Made by a program: the position numbers and the translations under genes | In this document: one piece after another, positions 17,187-20,131 of the stretch | Numbering within the stretch: position 1 is the first letter of the stretch | Layout of the letters: every line of letters begins with the position of its first letter | From: Discostella pseudostelligera | Lineage: Eukaryota; Bacillariophyta; Thalassiosirophyceae; Thalassiosirales; Thalassiosiraceae | DNA length: 20,131 bases | Assembly (NCBI GenBank): GCA_036940085.1 | Contig: JALLBK010000791.1 | Span: 1-20,131 of the forward strand | Direction of reading: 5' to 3' | Notes under the pieces: generated by a model | The model's database searches: none | The model's input: only the letters and a program-made list of their open reading frames with translations | Told to the model about the DNA's origin: nothing

Positions 17187-18446
17187 ATGAGCATGAGATT
17201 CATCTCCATCGTTGGGTCGATACTAGCGGCGATCAGCTCGTCGGCGGTCAATGAAATTGGAGTGCTTGCATTTGCATTCTCTCCACAGCCGCGATTTCAA
17301 CTTCAACACCGCGTTCCATCTATCCAACTGCAACAATTTCAACAACGACATTCTGATCATGACCCACGACGGACAGCAACACCATCATCACATCGGCTGC
17401 AACAACTCCATCTAAACAGCAGTGTCGACCCAGATACTATCGAGTCTACAACGAATTTAGAACAAGAAATATCTTCCATGAGAGTATCAGCAATCAAACA
17501 AGAATTGGAATCCTATGGCATATCGACGAAGACATTTCTAGAAAAGAGTGAGCTGGTAACTGCGCTAGTGCGGGCTAGGAAGGAGGGGAAGACTCCAATT
17601 GTCAACGTTGCACCTACTTCATCAACTAATGATGCTTCATCATCGACATCATCGACGTCACAAACCTCTACTAGCACACCACCACCGACATCATACTCTG
17701 CCGAGGAGAGAAAAGAATGTATCCAATCAGAAATGTCCATCCTGCAATCACTCAAAGTCTCGGAACTCAAATCGGAACTTGAGAATGTCTACGGTATTTC
17801 TACCAAGTCTTTCTTTGAAAAGAGTGAATTTGTACGTGCACTTGCCGAGGCGAGAGAGGACGGGGTGAAGAAGTCGACATCGTCAAAATCCAAGACGAAG
17901 AAACGTCGCAGTAGTGCTTCAGATGATGAAGACGATGATGATGTGGAAGTGGTGAAGGCCAAGGTCGAGGTGATTACGAGCGATAACGTTGGACCAAGGA
18001 CGAAGAAATCACGAGAGGATGCAACAACATCGTCAGGCAGTGGCAGTGCTGGTACTAATCCGTTTGGAGGTGGTAGTCCGTTCGGTGGAGGAATGCCCGG
18101 GGGCATGGGTGGGATGGATATGGGAAACATTGCCGACATGTTGAAGGGTATGGGTGGTATGGGTGGTGGCAGCAATCCATTTGGAGGTGGGATGGGCGGT
18201 GGAGCGGCAGGAGCTAGTAATCCCTTTGGTGGAATGGGGGGAGCTGGAATGGCCGATGCCATGAAGGCGGCGCAGCAGGCCATTTCGAACCCCAAAGTGC
18301 GTGCAGTGATTGACAAGGCACAACAGAGTCCCAAAGTAATGGCGGCAGTGCAAGAATGTATGGGCAATCCCATGGCTATGGCCAAGTATATGAGTGATCC
18401 AGAGGTTGGACCGATATTGAAGGAGCTGCAAGATGCAATGATGTAA
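17187..18446 (+). CDS. Plastid protein with two SAP-like repeats and C-terminal STI1 domain
   Basis: Single exon, 419 aa. The N-terminal 30 residues form a signal peptide ending LAFA|FSP, the plastid-import motif. Two related helix-turn repeats follow: [16 protein letters not shown] with FLEKSELV (about 98-130) and [17 protein letters not shown] with FFEKSEFV (about 189-222), of SAP/ARMET-C-like type. Next is a basic/acidic segment with KTKKRR (236-241), then a Gly/Met-rich linker with four NPFGG/SPFGG repeats (291-350). The C-terminus (about 356-415) is an STI1 domain: [16 protein letters not shown], then [22 protein letters not shown]1 domains with DP/NP motifs bind chaperones or hydrophobic segments (Hop/Sti1, Tic40). 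A plastid co-chaperone is likely; equivalence to Tic40 is not shown, since no transmembrane anchor is seen beyond the signal peptide. Confidence 0.87.
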   Translation: MSMRFISIVGSILAAISSSAVNEIGVLAFAFSPQPRFQLQHRVPSIQLQQFQQRHSDHDPRRTATPSSHRLQQLHLNSSVDPDTIESTTNLEQEISSMRVSAIKQELESYGISTKTFLEKSELVTALVRARKEGKTPIVNVAPTSSTNDASSSTSSTSQTSTSTPPPTSYSAEERKECIQSEMSILQSLKVSELKSELENVYGISTKSFFEKSEFVRALAEAREDGVKKSTSSKSKTKKRRSSASDDEDDDDVEVVKAKVEVITSDNVGPRTKKSREDATTSSGSGSAGTNPFGGGSPFGGGMPGGMGGMDMGNIADMLKGMGGMGGGSNPFGGGMGGGAAGASNPFGGMGGAGMADAMKAAQQAISNPKVRAVIDKAQQSPKVMAAVQECMGNPMAMAKYMSDPEVGPILKELQDAMM

Positions 18447-18507
18447 CACAATAGCATTAGATGCAATAGTATGTTTATCAATCTTATGTTTCGTCAGACT
18501 CATGTGT
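18447..18507. other. Short convergent spacer
   Basis: Only 61 bp between the stop of the STI1-domain gene (+) and the stop of the unknown gene (-); their 3' untranslated regions must overlap. Nothing else seen. Confidence 0.5.
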
Positions 18508-19305
18508 TCAATATCTGATGAAGTATTTCAACAACATCACACCACCAGCAAATGATGTGTGATACTCTCCATGATTGTTTGTTGTTCTCACAAGGACTTG
18601 CATAACTCCACATTTGTTGTACGTGCAGTATGAGTGATGGTCCCTTCCGCCACTCGTCTTTTCACCGCAAAAGCAGCAATCACCAGTATCGTCGAACGGA
18701 TAGATCTCGGTTGGGAGCGTTAGGTCTTTTTGAAAGTTCAGATTGATAAATGACAGCTCTTTGCTTGGTTGCATGACCCACTGATCAATAACTCCCAAAC
18801 AAACCTGAACCGACTCGAGATGGTATTTGAGTTTCGGAAGAAGCAACTTAAGCGTGTCATCATGCAGTAACATTGTTGCCTTTTGAAAGAAGTCATTGTA
18901 GTCAACGAATGCTGAGTAGGTGTCCTTCTTGTAGTTGACCGAGATGGCGTTGCCTAAACATGATGGCAGCTTTGAAAGGGGAACGGTATCAAATCTTTGT
19001 TGAATTCGTTCAGCATGGGTCACTAGCTCCAGTATTTCCTCGTCCTCCACTTGGTGTGTGTAGATTGTATTGTAGCCAACACGTTCCAGCGTCACCCTTT
19101 TTCCAGATTCTCTTCCAGTTTCAGTTCTTGCATATCCCATACAATGTGAGAAGATCTCATCGATCACAGTGATGATTGCGCAAACCTCTTGCATTGTTTG
19201 TTCAATGTTAATGTCAACGTCGAGCTCGCCCCCTTCGGAAATGAGACCCAAGTGTCTCTTCAGATTGTCTCGTCTGGTATTGCTCGCAAATAGATGGCCC
19301 CACAT
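18508..19305 (-). CDS. Unknown protein with Cys/His cluster; N-terminal zinc finger probably frameshifted
   Basis: Open frame of 265 aa from the ATG at 19303-19305; family not recognised. The middle (about 85-200) looks helical (DYNDFFQKATMLLHDD, LLPKLKYHLESV, QPSKELSFINLNF). A possible metal site lies at 210-232 (CCFCGEK, RDHHSYCTYNKCG). The N-terminus GHLFASNTRRDNLKRH resembles the second half of a C2H2 finger, and the missing CxxC pair is present just upstream in another frame (19299-19313: CSECG). So the gene probably starts further upstream, perhaps at the paired ATGs 19331-19336, and carries small indels, or these are base errors. If real, the copy is damaged. A decayed relative lies upstream on the same strand at 19733-20070. 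Confidence 0.55.
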   Translation of the reverse strand: MWGHLFASNTRRDNLKRHLGLISEGGELDVDINIEQTMQEVCAIITVIDEIFSHCMGYARTETGRESGKRVTLERVGYNTIYTHQVEDEEILELVTHAERIQQRFDTVPLSKLPSCLGNAISVNYKKDTYSAFVDYNDFFQKATMLLHDDTLKLLLPKLKYHLESVQVCLGVIDQWVMQPSKELSFINLNFQKDLTLPTEIYPFDDTGDCCFCGEKTSGGRDHHSYCTYNKCGVMQVLVRTTNNHGEYHTSFAGGVMLLKYFIRY

Positions 19306-19732
19306 TCACTACAATTGATTCATCTGATGACATCATTGTTGAATGGCGTGCTCTGATTTCAAATGAAATGTTTCAATTGAGTGTGTTACAAATTTAAAAT
19401 TCATCGACTGACAAAATCGGTGTAGGTGAAGGTAAAGGTCGAAGACAAAGAGGCCCCTCTGGTGCTGATGCAAGCTTGAAGGACCGCACAATAATTCATT
19501 CTCGTTGACAGTTATTCAAGAGATCACGACATCAACCTTGGGAGAGTGCTACACCATGATCATAACATGAGCAGATTTGAATCCGATGTATCGAACAACA
19601 GTCATTGCTCCAAAGAACTACTTTTTACTCATGAAGTTAACAAACTCTGCAAGCCTGTTGTTCTCGCCGTTTAAGACATTGAATACGATGTATTGTTTTC
19701 AAATCTTTTGAGTACAATCTCTTGTCTGCACC
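19306..19732. other. Spacer between the unknown gene and its decayed paralogue
   Basis: AT-rich. The first 30 bp hold the out-of-frame CSECG coding and candidate ATGs noted for the neighbour. Otherwise no gene, repeat or motif supported. Confidence 0.4.
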
Positions 19733-20070
19733 TCACTCCTGTGCAGCGGATGGTGCCATAGCCGCTATCATTATATTTTCCCCTGCAAAGCAGCAACAAT
19801 TCGATTTCATTTCAGTCGAAGTTCTCCCTTTGAGCACTTCCTTGAAGTTAAGGCCAATACATGACAAATCCTTTGTTGGTTGCAGGGCCCTCTTATGAAC
19901 CACCTCAAGATGGTCTTTGAGCTTAGGAAGCAGCAGCTCCAGCGCATCATCATGAAGCAGCATAGACGCCTTTTGAAAGTAGTCATCATAGTCGATGAAA
20001 AATTCACAGAAACCATATCGCCCATTCCCGATGGGAGTTCGGTAAGGACCCAGACCTCAAACTCATCATC
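19733..20070 (-). pseudogene. Truncated, frameshifted paralogue of the 18508-19305 gene
   Basis: Read on minus, ELPSGMGDMVSVNF is followed, after a frame change near 19995-20005, by FFIDYDDYFQKASMLLHDD, LELLLPKLKDHLEVVHK, QPTKDLSCIGLNFKE and SNCCCFAGEN. These align with LPSCLGNAISVNY, FVDYNDFFQKATMLLHDD, LKLLLPKLKYHLESV, QPSKELSFINLNFQK and GDCCFCGEK of the neighbour. About seven residues are lost at the frame change and about eleven after HLE. The Cys/His cluster is lost to a second frame change (a stop comes at 19733-19735). Similarity fades before LPS, where the window soon ends, so the 5' half is either missing or outside. Most likely a tandem duplicate in decay. Confidence 0.65.
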
Positions 20071-20131
20071 AACGAAGACCGGCCATCAGCGCCTATTGCC
20101 CCCATCTGTAACCGCCTACCCCCATCCCTGT

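Noticed and set aside
17789..18481. 230-codon minus frame opposite the STI1-domain gene
   Set aside because: Antisense of Gly/Met-rich repeats gives a Pro-rich hydrophobic artefact.

Overview
The window looks like nuclear DNA of a diatom (photosynthetic stramenopile). The evidence is short spliceosomal GT-AG introns, dense genes on both strands, and four genes whose N-termini are a signal peptide followed by the ASAFAP-type motif of secondary red plastids (CAF-SP, AMAF, AYGF-AP, FAF-SP). There is also a DUF6824 regulator, a domain I know mainly from diatoms. All gene models below were built by reading splice sites and frames by eye; no homology search was run.

Layout. 116-505 (+) is a small Cys-rich CxxC protein with an in-frame TGA where a Cys is expected. 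558-976 holds coding-like but frame-broken sequence. 1951-3194 (+) is a plastid thioredoxin-like protein, interrupted by an assembly artefact (single N flanked by a 72-bp duplicate). 3616-7746 (-) is a 1376-aa low-complexity nuclear-type protein with DUF6824. 7747-8676 is a motif-rich upstream region. 8677-10409 (-) is a five-exon seven-transmembrane receptor. 10410-10931 is a divergent promoter region with an E2F-like array. 10932-11452 (+) is a BOLA2-like protein. 11837-12683 (-) is a thylakoid-lumen PsbQ/Psb31-type protein. 13076-14530 (-) is a PLAC8 membrane protein. 14792-16619 (+) is a plastid BASS2-like Na+/2-oxoacid (pyruvate) cotransporter. 17187-18446 (+) is a plastid protein with two SAP-like repeats and a C-terminal STI1 domain. 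18508-19305 (-) is an unknown protein with a probably broken N-terminal zinc finger. 19733-20070 (-) is a decayed paralogue of it.

The genes form no operon. Four of the nine better-supported genes serve the plastid (redox, PSII lumen, metabolite transport, co-chaperone). The most unusual signals are regulatory and recoding ones: two arrays of three CCCGCCA motifs with identical 28/29-bp spacing upstream of two different + strand genes, a composite GGCGGGA / GACGACTCGACTC / CCACGTGG module upstream of two - strand genes, and the in-frame TGA that could encode selenocysteine.
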